64,000 bases of DNA. Origin: Rhexocercosporidium sp. MPI-PUGE-AT-0058. Lineage: Eukaryota; Ascomycota; Leotiomycetes; Helotiales. The position numbers and the translations under genes were made by a program. Under the pieces are notes generated by a model. That model saw only the letters and a program-made list of their open reading frames with translations. It was not told where the DNA came from and made no database searches. The stretch spans positions 806,001 to 870,000 of the forward strand of contig JAGTJL010000016.1 in assembly GCA_020746875.1 (NCBI GenBank). Direction: 5' to 3'. Below are positions 1 to 11,542 of this stretch, piece by piece; the first letter of the stretch is position 1; the number at the start of each line of letters is the position of its first letter.

Positions 1-2836
1 AGCCATATTTGATCTTAGACGCTGAATATATCATCTATCAGATCAAGCGTTTGGTCGACTTTGGTGCTGATCTCTCAATTTTTAATGACAATGGAGAGCA
101 AGCAATACATCTTGCTGCCAAGTCCAAGCATGAGCATCTACTAGAATCATTCGTTGGATTAATAGGGGAAGCAAAATTTCAAGAAACCTTAGTAACATTC
201 AACCCTAGCTTACTGCAATACGCCGTTATGGATGGCTCAGACTCCGCCGTCAGACTTATCGTCGGGCATTTTCGACTGATAGATCCGGCAAACCATCAAT
301 GCGAGGATGGCACATCCCTTATGGGCCTTGCGGCCCTGCGCCAGACTGATGTTGCTTTGCGAATTCTTCATCGAAAGGGGTTGTCAATTGAAGCGCTTAG
401 TCAAAATGGCTCTTCCATCCTCTTTCACGCTACAACAAACACAAGTGATGAACCATTCGATTTCCTCATCGAAGCAGGTGCTGGCGATGAATCTGCTCGA
501 GCTGATGGCCGGAAGGCAGTACATGAAGCCGTACAGCTTGCCATGAATTCGAAGCTCGCTAGACTACTGAAGGCTGGACATGGACCCAATGTTAAGGACT
601 CAGATGGGTTGACGCCATTACATCTTGCTGTGATCGCGCATAGACCTCGCCCGGATAACCCAGGCGTACCAGGATCAATAAACAACACTCTTTTAACACT
701 TCTTGAGGATCCAAGAACAGACATGACACCAATTATGAAATGCCTGCAGGCATTGGCTTCCCTTCGAGAAGGCACACCCGGCCGATTACAAGCATATCTT
801 CTCTACGACGTTCACTGTCTGACAGAACACAAGCTCGACCTATCACTTACGGATCAGCAGGGCCGAACTGCTTTGTATTTTCTTTGCGAGAACGTGTCGA
901 ACGAAAAAAACTTTGCACTGGTCCAGATCTTGGTCACCTTGGGTCCCTCGCTCGCTGCCAGGGGCGATGATGGTGTTTCGCCGTTTGAATCTTTGTTCGT
1001 TAGCCGCACTACACGAAAAACTTCGAAGCGCTTTCTGGTACCTGAAAGACTCTCCAAGGAAGTTCTTCAATATGCCATAGACAATGCTTCAGATATTCTG
1101 AATGAACCTCTAAGTAATGCTTTGGATAGTGGTTTGTGTCCGCTGGGCTTTGCCCTCAAAAACAGATACCACCTCGCGGTAGATCTCCTTCTCGCAAAGC
1201 CAGAAGTCAGCGTCGACATTCGGGGGTCAGGTAAAGACCGTCTCAGTCCTTTAGAGCTAGCTGCGCATTGGGGGTGCTCCAGTGCCACAGCTCGAATACT
1301 CTTATCCCGTTCCAGAAACTATTTCTCCACGCTCGATCCTGTCCATGGCAATAGTATACTTCATTGGACTACGGGCAACTTCAACGACCTGTCGGTATTG
1401 AAGGAACTGCTACAACGGAACCTGGATATTGAGTACTTAAATAGAGCGGCTGCGACTGCACTCTATGCCGCCATCCAGTGGGAAAACGCCGTAGTTGTCA
1501 ATGTACTACTAGAGGCTGGCGCAAATTTGAAGACTGCAACCGGATCTCCACTGAAAATGCTTCCCCTCCATCAAGCTGTTCAAACTGGCCAGTTATAGGT
1601 ACTTTGGAAATTGATCGAGTATGGGGCAGATATCAATGCTACATCGGCGGACACCCAGTGGACTGCACTGCATTATGCTTGTCGAGAAGGCCAATTGGAT
1701 ATAACATCGTTTTTAATAGCGAGTGGAGCACTCATCAATGAGAGAGATATTGAGGGGAACGCTCCGTGCCTGATTGCCGCAAAATCGAAAAATTGGCATA
1801 TTATCCAGAAATTTTGCATGACATCTGCGGATTTAGAAGCAAGAAATCTGAATGAATATAACGCATTACATTTTGCAATATTGCATGGCTCTTTTGCAAC
1901 AGTCGAATTTCTGGAGAGACAGAGTCCCGGTCTTGTAAGAGATTTAATTGATGGCAAAGGTGAGATTGTTGGTAGCACTCTAACGCTTGCTGTTGAATCT
2001 GGCAGCATGGACCTAGTTGGAAAGTATTGGCAACAAGGAGCGGAGAAGTTCATCAGTGGTTCTGGTAGGGGCCTCTGCCACTTTGCTATGGTAAGTGCAT
2101 TAAATGAAGTGCGAGATTTTCTTTCTCAAAGAACATCAATTGGGATCTAGATACTTCAGAGTGGTCTTCAGCCCCTCCAGAACCTGTTCATTTCCGGCGC
2201 TTCTGCAGGCCGATCCATGTCGCAGGTTATCTTGGATCCGAATCAGCAATCAAATTTCTTAAGAGCAACAACCTTATTCCAGACATCAATATTCTCACTC
2301 GGGGATCCGAGGGCTATTCACCGCTACACGTGGCAGTGCTGTTCAATCAGTCGAGCACGGTCAAACTCCTCAAAGACTATGGTGCAGATCTAGACTTGAA
2401 GAGCAGACCAGATGAACATACACCACTTCATCTTGCAGCTCAACATGGATATCCAGCGATAGTCATGGCTCTGCTCGAAGCAGGCTACTCACCGAATCTA
2501 ACGGACGCCCATGGGATAACACCCGAGCTCCTCGCTATCGAGAATGACCACACCGCAGTTGTCAAGATCATATCTCAACATCTCGACAGACTCGAAACAA
2601 AGCTCGAGAGAGAAGAAAGCGAATCTTCGGAGCCCGCAACCACAGCCACTGGTGCTAAGATATGGAGACTTCCGCTGTCGAAGAGTCCGCAAGCAGCGAA
2701 TGTGATGAAGGATGGTGATATGACGATCTATGCGGTACGTGACGGTGAAGGCTCAGAAATGATACGGAAGGCGTTGGGATATCATGAGGGCGATAATGTT
2801 ATTTGTCTTCGAAAACCATGCAAGTGGCGTTTTTGA
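1..2836 (+). pseudogene. Ankyrin-repeat protein gene, disrupted, 5' end outside window
   Basis: The reading frame is open to the left edge, so the gene starts outside the window. The translation consists of degenerate ankyrin repeats: TPLHLA-type helices, LLEAGA and YGAD turns at roughly 40-55, 600, 1240-1540, 1620-1750 and 2320-2500. Two lesions are visible. An in-frame TAG at 1596-1598 lies inside one repeat, and the codons on both sides (QAVQTGQL before, VLWKLIEYGADIN after) continue the ankyrin consensus with exactly one residue replaced. Near 2120-2128, in a short A run, the frame slips by one base: the old frame stops at 2148-2150 while the shifted frame continues as KNINWDLDTSEW and on to more ankyrin repeats, ending at TGA 2834-2836. 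A GTAAGT at 2091 could suggest an intron, but the AG acceptors I checked (2150-2225) do not restore the frame. The C-terminal tail (about 2600-2836) is not ankyrin. No catalytic domain is visible; the N-terminal part may hold one outside the window. Confidence 0.8.
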
Positions 2837-4782
2837 TGGAATCGGGGGGAGTTGACGAATAAGCGAGTCTGTAAACACTTTCGGCTAAGGCACGTTCAGG
2901 TTTCGGGAAACTCAGTCCTCCCTTGTTAAACCTTCTAGCGCGCTTCCCTGTGTGTGTTAAAGCTTAAGCCTCGCGATGTTAAAGTGTTCCTAGATTTCTT
3001 TTAGTACAGCGTTGCAAAATAGGGCTTTGCACGAGCAGGGAGACACCAGGGCCATATCTTGTATCTCCTATTTACATTTGGACAAAGCTTTTAGCTACTA
3101 GTACCTTGGACGTTCTCACATAAGCACAAGGCGCTTTCTCATCATCCTCAATATAGCGCAGATTCGCCTGCGCGCACATAGCGTCGACCTCAAGATTCCC
3201 ACCAATAGACTTGATTCTTCAAGCCATAGTGCGTCCTCGCGAAACAATTTGCGATGACCTCCCTGCATCTTCAACTTCCGATTCCAGAAACAGTGTAGTG
3301 AAAGATGCTCGTTCCTCCGTCCTCATTATAGGCTTCGATGTAGAGGTGGTTTTGTCGCTTCTTGAACTCTTTCTCGATTTACATGAAGAGCATGTTTACG
3401 CGGACGGTGACGAAATGATGATCGTAAGCGAAGGTCAAAAGTTGACCTGGCTCGAATTAGCTTTCTGTGTAACTTTGATCGACACTAGGTTGTTTTTTTT
3501 GCAGATACGATTAGATTTTAGCACTGGTTTACGATAGATTCCCAATTTAGATTCAAAGTCCTAGGCGGTTGCTGTCCGTAGACTCTGGTTTCTCCTTTTT
3601 GTGAGTGATTTCAGAGGTGTCTAACTAAATCGCAGTGTCTGGCCCTGTAATTATAGCGTATTTGAGCACTGTGGCTTAAGTGAAACAGCTCAAATTTGGA
3701 ACACTCTGTTATTGTTACGGAGCGTGTTGGAGTGGGCAAAATATCTTGCGGACCGAACGAGACATTCCATTTCTCCTATCAAAAGCTGTCATCGTTATAT
3801 TCGGTACGTGGTGAATACGTACACCGGTGATGGATCTGATAACTGGAACGGGTGCTTTTCCTTCGACCGGACATTCCCATGCTCATCATTCCGAGCACTT
3901 CTTCCTCACCCGCTTACTTATTCGGAGAACTGGCCGATTCTAGCGCGATGCTCTTCGACTCTTCCATAATGCTCTTATCTTGTGGGAGAGGAAGGTACGC
4001 AGTCTACAGAGTAGATGCTGCGATTTCAATCCAGATCTGGCCTACTGCAGAGGTTCATCCGTCAATCTTGCACCAGACAAGTAAGCCGTGTGCAGAGCTC
4101 TAATAAGACTTGTCTCATCTACCTGTGAGGCTCTAGCAGGTTCGCATGATTCGGTCTATCAGGCCCCTGGATTCTCTACTCATCAACGACTGAAGATATC
4201 TCGCAAATGGAGCGAGGTTTCCTGATATGCATCACGTGCCAGCAAACGGCTCACGAAACCCGAAACATTTCCTACTGTGTCTTTCCTACCTCAACTTTAT
4301 ACAACTCATATTTCCCCTCATCACAAGCACAATTAATGCCATGATTCCCCCAGTTTATCGTGAGGATCCCTTTACGCTACAGCAAACAGAGTGTCTTGGT
4401 AAGAAAAGCCTTCTATTTCTGTCAAACAGGATCCTTCTCCACACCAATTATCCGAGCGGCTCTCCCTGCCAAGTCAAACGGAATTGACTTCACCAGTAGC
4501 CTCCCGCACGATCGTCGCCAGGATAATTAGGAGGGAAACAGCCTTGGCAGTTTGACAGCATGCCTGCATGCCTGCATGCTTCAAGACTTTGCAGGCGAGG
4601 TCCGTTACAGTACTCCAGAAAAGCTTGGTGCAAGAAATGGACCCTCATCCCATCTTATGAAAAGGCAGGTCTCCCCCAGTGTTTCTGATCTTCTCTTCTC
4701 CTCTTTATTCCGTTCTTTATTTATTCCTTTACTGTCGGTAGATTCGATATATTTTTACGCTGGACGTTGTTCTATTTTCATA
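2837..4782. other. Intergenic region, no gene recognised
   Basis: Short open frames occur (for example 3211-3537) but none shows a domain, codon pattern or splice structure that I can support. The region separates the dead ankyrin gene from the secreted hydrolase and probably holds the promoter of the latter in its last few hundred bases. Confidence 0.5.
4558..4580 (+). repeat. Triple GCATGC-containing octamer repeat
   Basis: Two perfect copies of GCATGCCT are followed by GCATGCTT, so three self-complementary GCATGC hexamers stand at 8-bp spacing about 200 bp upstream of the secreted hydrolase start codon. They could be a clustered binding site or a chance microsatellite. Confidence 0.6.
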
Positions 4783-5920
4783 ATGCAGAACCCATGGATC
4801 CGTGTCGTTTCTCTCGTTCTTCTTTTCTTGCTCGTCGCCTTGCCCGTTGAATCTCTACCGCAGAGGAGGAAGAAGGGCGGTGCATCGAGAGGAGGAGCTG
4901 CTACTGGAGCAGCAACCGGTGCCGCTGCTGGAGGCGCTGCTGTAGCAGCTACAAAAATTACCCAAGCTACCGATGGATCTATGATTTTGGATAAGACTGT
5001 TCAGATCAAGTAAGTCTATTCTCCAGGATCTTGTCGCACATCTCTAACAGAAACAGTGGCCTTCCTATCCGATACAAGATCTCGGCACCTGCCGACCAGT
5101 TCACCGCAGCTTCAGGTGTTCCAGGAGGAGCTGCAACTGCCAATACAACTGGAACCATGGGTGTGAACGTTCTCCTGCATGGTGACGGAGGTCAAAGTTT
5201 CGTCGATTTTCCCAACCAAGCAGTTCAGAACAACCTCATGGGAGTTGTCGTCCTTGCACCAAATCAAAAGAAGTTCTGGGGTGGAGGAAGTGGTCTCGAT
5301 AGAACGGATGGTGTTGCACACGCCGCTGCCGTCAACTCTCTTATCCAGGACCAGATGAGCAAAGATGTTGCTTTCGACCCAGGAAATGTCTTCTTCACTG
5401 GTGTGTCAGGTGGTTCGCTACTCATGTCCGGATTCTTTGTTCCGGCTTTCGGCGCGCAGTATAAGACCGGCGTTGTTCTCAATTGTGGTGCAATGGCTCC
5501 CCAAGTCCCTGTCGTTGATGCCAACACAATGATCACTAGCATGAAGATTCACTTTCAGAGCACCAAAGACGAGTTGGCGCTGCTCCAGGACTCTATTCCA
5601 CAATCCGTCTCAGCATATGAGAAGTTAGCTGCCGATGCAGGATTGTCTGCTGACCAGGTGGGAGCTCTTCAAACTGTCGATAATACGCCCAATGGAGGAG
5701 GACACTGTGGATTTGACGGACAAGGGTTCGTTTCAGGCATTCAGTTGGTCGCTGATGGCTATGAAAATATTATGGGCGCCAATGCAAGTGGAGTCGTTAC
5801 AGGCATCGATAATAATGTCCTGACCGTAAGTGATCCCTGGTTTGCACCATCTCCAGAAGCTAACCTTTCTGCCAGTCTGTTGTCGGTAACGAGAACGTCG
5901 TCTTCACCAGCGCTACTTGA
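4783..5920 (+). CDS. Secreted alpha/beta-hydrolase-like protein
   Basis: Three exons: 4783-5009, 5057-5825 and 5876-5920, giving 346 residues. Intron 1 (47 nt) uses GTAAGT, CTAAC and AAACAG; an AG six bases earlier keeps frame too but sits too close to the branch A. Intron 2 (50 nt) is GTAAGT to GCCAG. The start is the ATG that opens a clear signal peptide, with a hydrophobic core at residues 9-20 ending near PVES. A basic patch (QRRKKGG) and an Ala/Gly-rich linker follow. The catalytic-looking domain has LLHGDGG, which resembles an oxyanion loop, FFTGVSGGS (a G-x-S-G-G nucleophile elbow) and a late His in GGGHCGFDG, all consistent with a serine hydrolase fold. I recall fungal relatives carrying the misleading name 'cyclin-like F-box protein'; no F-box is visible. 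Substrate unknown; probably extracellular or wall-associated. Confidence 0.8.
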
Positions 5921-6015
5921 AACAAACTTCAATTCATAATTTATTTAAGAAATTTTCTTCGCTGCCAGATCTGTGCAGTTCTCTGATAATTTTTTGCTTC
6001 TGATTCTCTACCCCA

Positions 6016-7784
6016 CTACATAGCGGATACCTCTCTCGCCTCCAGTATTCTCAAGTACGCGCCTTTAAAAAGTCAGCAAAGAGCAAGTGCTCACCCCCAT
6101 TGTATCATGACCCACCTGAAGCTTTCCATCTGCTATCGAAATGTCTAAGAGTTCCTTTCATTATCTGCAACGCTTCAGATGACTCTTCACTTCCACTTTC
6201 CTGATCAAGTCGTAAGTTCGCGATAGCAGCTTGATACAAGAGAGTCGTGATAAAAGGGGATGCTTCTTTGATACATGAATGGATTGGTGCTACATCAGTC
6301 AAAGATCGTGTGAACTCTTCTTGGGATTTCTTCGTGTCCTTTGTAATACTCTTAGCATGATGGACAGTCCGGAAGTACTCTGATGTATCACTCTGCTTTG
6401 ATGCGTGTGCTTCATGGAGAGTTAACAGTGATCTGGAGCGGTCAGTATGCCTTCACTCCACTAATTCAGTAATCATCTCACATGGAGCACAGCGTCGTTT
6501 GGTTCATGATCGAGAGTCTGTTATAATCGCCTTCATATTCTACCACACACTCGAGAGCTTTGAGAGCGCGATCCAAGATCAGAGCTTCTTCGATATGAAG
6601 CTGTTCGTCTGTATTTTTGGCAGATACATGCTCCAAAACTTGGCTGAGTAGCCGTGTTGCTTCGGCCATGGTCGCAAATGGCCCCAAGTCTTGATTAGAA
6701 CGAGGCTGAAGTATGGTCAGGTTCTTTGCGGGCATAGTTCCTCTATCCCACGCAAATGTGTCAGATGGCAAGTGTACATCTGGAGATGGATTTTCAACCA
6801 GAGCCGAGTTTCTTGGATACCCGACTCTGCTCACGCTATATTCTTTCAATTTCAGGTTCTGAGGATACGAAGTAAAAGAAGACGTACCATTCCAACATGA
6901 AAACCGCCCACCAGACTCTATTCTGTTCCTCTCTATCTACCCAAGCGAAGGGCTTCTTCTCCGGATACCTGGCATCCCAATTGATACCCAGCGCCTGTCC
7001 GTACCTAACACAAGCCTCTACTGAAACTGCGGCAGAGGGAAATATCGCATGCCCAGTCTCATAAAGAGCAATCAATATCAGCGCCTGCAATACCTGAATG
7101 GAGACAACACCCTGAATCTCCAAGTCAAGATAGAACGTCTTAGCTGCTAAATAGGTTGCAGTCCTAGGGTTTTGCTCTTGGGGCATCCACATACTCAGAA
7201 CCATGGACAAGATCAACAGCGCATAGTCGGACCTCAGCGGAGTTGCCATAGTACCGAGTGTGGGTACATTCTCGAAAAATCGCTTTTTGGATACGATAGG
7301 CATCCAAGCGTGAACGGTCTTGAAGTATTCTGCAGCAATGAACGCCCAATTCGATGCATCTCCAATTACAGATGTGACCGAGACCGAAAGTGGGACGTGA
7401 GAGATGAGGGAAGGTTTAGGAACCAGAGAACGTTGAAAGACTAGGTTGTCTAGGTAGAAGACAGATGGGAACTCAGAGGTTTTGGAGACGGTGTTTGCGG
7501 TCGGGGTTTGGGTGGTGGACGTCGAAGTTATTGTAGATGATTGAGGCGAGGGGTAGGCCGGGAATTGGGTGTGAAGCTGAGAGTGTTCACGACGACGTCG
7601 GCTTGGGTATTCGCATACTAACCCTTTCCTGTGGGCAAGGTTACAAATGGTGTTTTGTAAGAACATGGCTGTGGACTTACTTTGCGCAGAGAGAGCATTT
7701 CGGCAGACCGCGGCCACATTTTCGCTTCCTCTCTTTACACGCATTGCACGAAAGTGTGGGCTGTCTTTGCGGTTCCGAAGTCAT
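6016..7784 (-). CDS. Zn2Cys6 fungal transcription factor
   Basis: Five exons on the minus strand: 7784-7681, 7628-6888, 6835-6482, 6432-6116 and 6062-6016, 1563 nt, 520 residues. The N-terminus holds a complete binuclear zinc cluster with Cys at residues 13, 16, 23, 30, 33 and 40, followed by the basic linker CEYPSRRRR. The first intron (52 nt, GTAAGT to CACAG) falls inside the cluster between Cys33 and Cys40, so the cluster only appears after splicing. The middle region matches the fungal-specific TF domain: WAFIAAEYFKTVHAWMPIVS, then VEACVRYGQALGINWD and RVWWAVFMLE. Intron 2 uses GTACGT to ATATAG (the nearer CTCAG breaks frame). The last short exon restores the usual family ending RWKASGAYLRILE. 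Nuclear activator or repressor, targets unknown. It is divergent from the SDR-like gene at 8164 and might regulate it. Confidence 0.88.
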
Positions 7785-8163
7785 TATTGCGGACTGGATT
7801 CAAGTACCGCAAGACAGTCGATAAAGGAGGGTTTCATGGGGTGAGGATGCGGATGAAATTTGGAGAGAGGGGTGGAGGGTTTGTCAGAATGCGGTTCTCA
7901 GCTGCGGACCCGCTGCCCGAATGTCCGCCGCAAGTCCGCTCCTCCAATCAAATTTGTTTCGATTTGAGCACAGCATGCACACGTCGAATTGTGAGGATTT
8001 ATCGCTTTGTAAGAATTCGTGTTCAGGTTCTAGTATATTGCTGATGGTTTCATTGAAAAGGATATAAAGTATTTCAGTCCCATTGAAATGACTTTCCAGC
8101 AACATTCACACCGCATCACTTCCACTTCCCAACAACTCCCCCGAACATTTTATAACATCAACA
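7785..8163. promoter_or_regulatory. Divergent promoter, zinc-cluster TF / SDR-like gene
   Basis: A 379-bp interval between two divergent start codons (7784 minus, 8164 plus). It must carry the promoters of both genes. I see no CGG-N-CCG pair that I would call with confidence as a zinc-cluster binding site. Confidence 0.55.
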
Positions 8164-9192
8164 ATGGCTCCTCACATCTTCATCACAGGTATCACTGGTT
8201 ACATCGGCGGCCAAACACTTGCCAGCATCATCTCCAAGCACCCCGAGTACACCATCACAGGCCTTGTCCGAAAAGAAGAGCAAAAACAACAAATACTCGT
8301 CAAACACCCTTCCATTGAAATCGTCATCGGAGATCTAGACTCAAACGAGATCCTGATCGAGCAGAGCAAGAAAGCCGATATTGTCGTTAGTAAGTCCCTA
8401 CGACCCTTCTGGAAAGTTCGACGAGATGTAAGCTAATGTATTTTAGACACCGCCGACTGTGACCACGTTGGTGCAATCACCTCGCTCCTCACTGGTCTCT
8501 CATCCGGCAAGAAAGGAGTCTATCTCCATCTCTCCGGAGCAGCAAGCGTTTTCGACCATTCCACTGGATATGGCAAGCTATCGCCCAAAGTTTGGGATGA
8601 TGTCGAGGATCTTGCCACCATCACTACATTCGAGGAGCCTGTCGCCCATGTTAAAGCGGATCAACTCGTCCTCAGGCTAGGTAAGGAACTTAGCATCAAG
8701 ACAGCTCTAGTAGTACCGCCCGTTGTATACGGAAATAGCGACGGCATCAACGACCGCAGTATCACGCTTCCGATGCTCGTTGACACCGCCAAAGCCAGAG
8801 GGAAAATGTTCCAGGTCGGAGAGGCGAAACACAGCATGTCGTCTACACACGTTAAGGATCTCGCAGACCTGTTCGTCTACTTTGTTGAAGAAGCTCTTAG
8901 GTCTGAGGGGTCTAAGGTAGAATGGGGTGACAAGGGTTTGTTTTACGCTGAAGGGCAAGAAGTTGTTTTCGCGGATGTGGTGGATGCTATTGCGAAGGAG
9001 ATGTATAAGAGGGGTGTGATTGCGACGGCTGATGTGGATGTGTTGAGTGAGGAGCAGGCGTTGGAACTTCATCCTTGGGCGTTGATTCTGTTCGCGACTA
9101 ATATGAGGACTCGGGCGTCGAGGTTGAGGGCTTTGGGATGGGTGCCCAAGCAGCTTGGGGTCATTGACACGGTATCTGGTCTTGCGATGTAG
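8164..9192 (+). CDS. NAD(P)-binding Rossmann-fold (NmrA/extended SDR-like) protein
   Basis: Two exons, 8164-8389 and 8447-9192, joined by a 57-nt GTAAGT to TTTTAG intron; 323 residues. The start ATG has an A at -3 and directly opens a Rossmann fold: FITGITGYIGG gives the TGxTGYIGG dinucleotide loop of extended SDR/NmrA-type proteins. An acidic IGDLDS follows the third strand, as in the adenine-binding position of this group. The middle part has LHLSGAASVFD and later VVPPVVYG, which correspond to the active-site Ser region and the PP-x-x-YG segment of extended SDRs that act on nucleotide-sugar or dihydroflavonol-like substrates. The usual catalytic YxxxK is not obvious, so it may be a redox sensor rather than an enzyme. 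Likely cytosolic. It lies divergent to a zinc-cluster regulator. Confidence 0.83.
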
Positions 9193-9559
9193 ATACTGCG
9201 TTGAGGGTTATTGAAGATTGCTGTATTAATTTGAACTGGCTTCTGAAGCCATGCTACTTCTAGTGCTTGTTGATCCGAATAAAGTTGTTGAGATCTCGGT
9301 ACTGTGCCAATCAAGTGTAGTGTTTGTTGACCTCCACAGAGGCTGCGGAGCCAAGGAAATCACGGCGCTGGACACCTCGCGTTCTCCGACACGCTTCCCC
9401 TCCCAACATCATCAAGCTCAGCTGGTGTACACGATGTCCATAGTGAGTTCGGAGAGTTCTGGTTACTGCAGCAGTTAGAAACGGTACCGGAAGATGTGGC
9501 GACAGACAGGCCGGTTGAATAAGCAATTATGGACGCAATGATCTTTCAAATTATCATCG
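9193..9559 (+). other. 3' flank, possibly decayed amidohydrolase coding DNA
   Basis: No intact gene. The stretch precedes the recognisable amidohydrolase relic at 9560-9961 and may contain more of it in a form too degraded to align by eye. Confidence 0.35.
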
Positions 9560-9961
9560 CAATCCCAACCCTAACCATGTGGAAAACCTAGTCAGGAAAC
9601 CCAAGATACCTAGTCTGACTGACACTCATGCCAGAGATAGCGTACCAGCTATGTACAAAGCCGGGATTCCAATTCTAGCTGGAACTGATTCGAACGACCA
9701 GCGCGGAGCTCCTGCCAAGATTAAGCATGGAGGAGCGTCCACTGTGAGCTGGAATTGCTAGTTGAGGCGGGGTTAAGCAATTTGTATGTTTTAAGAGCTG
9801 CGACCGTCTTACCTGCGAGGATTTTCGGACTTGATGATAGAGGGGAGATTTCTGCTGGGAAGAGCGCTGATATTGTGCTTCTGAGGGAGTATCCAATTGT
9901 TAATATTAGTGTGACTAGGCCGTTCTGGAAAGTCTGGGCCAAAGGTGTCGAGGCCGAATGA
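9560..9961 (+). pseudogene. Amidohydrolase, C-terminal relic with frameshift
   Basis: Two neighbouring frames together spell the C-terminal end of a metal-dependent amidohydrolase (imidazolonepropionase-like). First comes THARDSVPAMYKAGIPILAG followed by TDSND, whose Asp is the usual metal/catalytic Asp of the family. After a frame change near 9738-9748 the next frame gives ELELLVEAGLSN, VLRAATVLPARIFGLDD, GEISAGKSADIVLL and WAKGVEAE, the normal end of the enzyme. The first frame meets TAG at 9759-9761 right after the slip. There is no start codon, no signal peptide and none of the N-terminal HxH metal motif upstream, so this is a 5'-truncated, frameshifted remnant. Confidence is high for the family and for its being broken, and low for the exact left border. 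Confidence 0.75.
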
Positions 9962-10119
9962 CTTGGTGTCGCTTGACATAAACCCAAGGGGTTTCGACGT
10001 ACTCGGCATGTCACTAGGGAAGGAGTACTATTTGAATCGTTGATCGAATCGTAACTTCATCGCATCTTATTTACGAATTTTTGTTCGTCGTTTCGTCGGA
10101 CTCTACCCCTTTGGATCTT

Positions 10120-10856
10120 TTATCCACAACAAGCAGTAGCTTCCTCTTTTGTTCCAATGACACCACTGTCTTCAGTCAGTATTGGTCGATTTGTCTAAGC
10201 GAGTAGAGAAGTAATAACTGACCTGAAATTGACAGTCTCCCAACTGAAGATGAAAGCACCAATCCAAGCCCCGATGAAAATACTGATAATAATATACCCA
10301 TTGAAGTACATAGCTAGCAACATGATAAAGTACGCAACCGCAAACTGGAACATGTGCAAAGTAGCTCGAACCATCTGTTGGAACAGGTTTGGGCGGAACG
10401 GCGGTGCTGGGAGTACGGCAGTTGGGGGACAGGTATCTGACTGAGGCGAGTCTTTGGAACCCTGGGCTGTGATGTAGGTGTTCAGAGACGCAATGTGTCG
10501 CTGATACTGGTTCAGGATGTGTCTGTCATACTCCTTTGCGAGGCGACGTAGTAGTTCTAGAGACATGACGAGAAAAATGACTCCAATACAGGATCCGGCG
10601 AACATGGATGTTGATTTGATTTGCCATGACGAAGAGATGAAGCCTGGAGGAAACACATCAGCATCACAAGATTACAATGCACTCTGAGCTTTCAGGCAGG
10701 GGGATTTTGTCTGGAAAGAACCCACAAGAATCGATTGTGTTCCAATTCCACAGCATCTAGAAGCAGTCAGTATTCTGTTCATCACACTACAATTTTCGGG
10801 GTACTTACCGACACGACACAGGTCGAGCCCGACTCGCCCATTGAAGAGTGATCCAT
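10120..10856 (-). CDS. Ctr-family high-affinity copper transporter
   Basis: Four exons on the minus strand: 10856-10809, 10756-10726, 10643-10223 and 10165-10120; 546 nt, 181 residues. Introns are 52, 82 and 57 nt. The short N-terminus MDHSSMGESG leads to MLWNWNTIDSCFISSSWQI, typical of fungal Ctr3/Ctr4 proteins. Three membrane segments follow: one at MFAGSCIGVIFLVMSLELL, a cytosolic loop with Lys/Arg and Pro, then TM2 with the copper-passing MxxxM (MLLAM) and TM3 with the GxxxG packing motif (GAWIG). The last intron uses a weak GTCAGT donor; splicing it gives a tail ending in CCG, the Cys-Cys copper-binding end of the family, whereas reading through ends early in SLLA. It imports Cu(I) at the plasma membrane and is divergent from a ferric/cupric reductase that would supply Cu(I). 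Confidence 0.92.
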
Positions 10857-11542
10857 CGTGACTGTAGGCGAATCGATCCAAGTAGAGTGCGATTTCCCGT
10901 TTCAACAATTCACTTTCTGGCTGTTACAACAAACAAGACGGCAAAAATCATCTTTGATGAGGGGGTACAAGCTGATTTTGACAGAAGTCGTCCCCATGCT
11001 CGGGGACTGTCAGCGTCAATGCCAGTGTCCAGAACCCCACAAGTCTCGGCGCCATGCACCTAAATGGTCGCCACCGCATTATCCTAGGAAATCCCACTCT
11101 TGGCAATCAGCGAGTCAATGAAAAGACTCCATAATTACGGACTCTAGCAAATCACACGCACCAATTGAGGTAGAATGAGCTAGCTCGGCGCGCTTATTGA
11201 GCATGTTTGCGGGAGTATCCTGATGCCAAGAGACGCCATCGATCTGGCAACGCAAATGCTGCTTCTGCTGAGTATTTCTTACGTCCCTGTTGGGCGTGAA
11301 CATCTATCAGAAACCCTACCAACAGAATGGCAGCGTGGCGGCGGGTGTAACATCAGGGTTCTATCGGGATGAAAATTAAACTTGCTCAATTCTTTGCATG
11401 ACCGAGCCCGAGGAGGCGGGAACTGGGTCTTGACTCGTCTGGTTTGAGATGTACAATTAAAACAGGAATCCCTCGAAACAGCGTGGGATGGAAAGTTTCG
11501 CTGGATTAGAGCAGATTTACTTCTTCATCTTTGCTAGCCAAA
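10857..11542. promoter_or_regulatory. Shared promoter of the copper transporter / metalloreductase pair
   Basis: A 686-bp interval between divergent start codons. The pairing of a Ctr transporter with a Fre-type reductase suggests common metal-responsive control, but I could not identify a convincing copper-regulator element (TTTGCTC or GCTG-type) or iron GATA element by eye. Confidence 0.6.

Noticed and set aside
2091..2225. GTAAGT at 2091 as the donor of an intron that would remove the ankyrin frameshift
   Set aside because: The AG acceptors I checked from 2150 to 2225 leave the downstream frame wrong, while a single-base slip near 2120-2128 joins continuous protein-like sequence.
3211..3537. 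108-codon plus-strand open frame
   Set aside because: No recognisable motif, no splice partners, and composition like the surrounding non-coding DNA.
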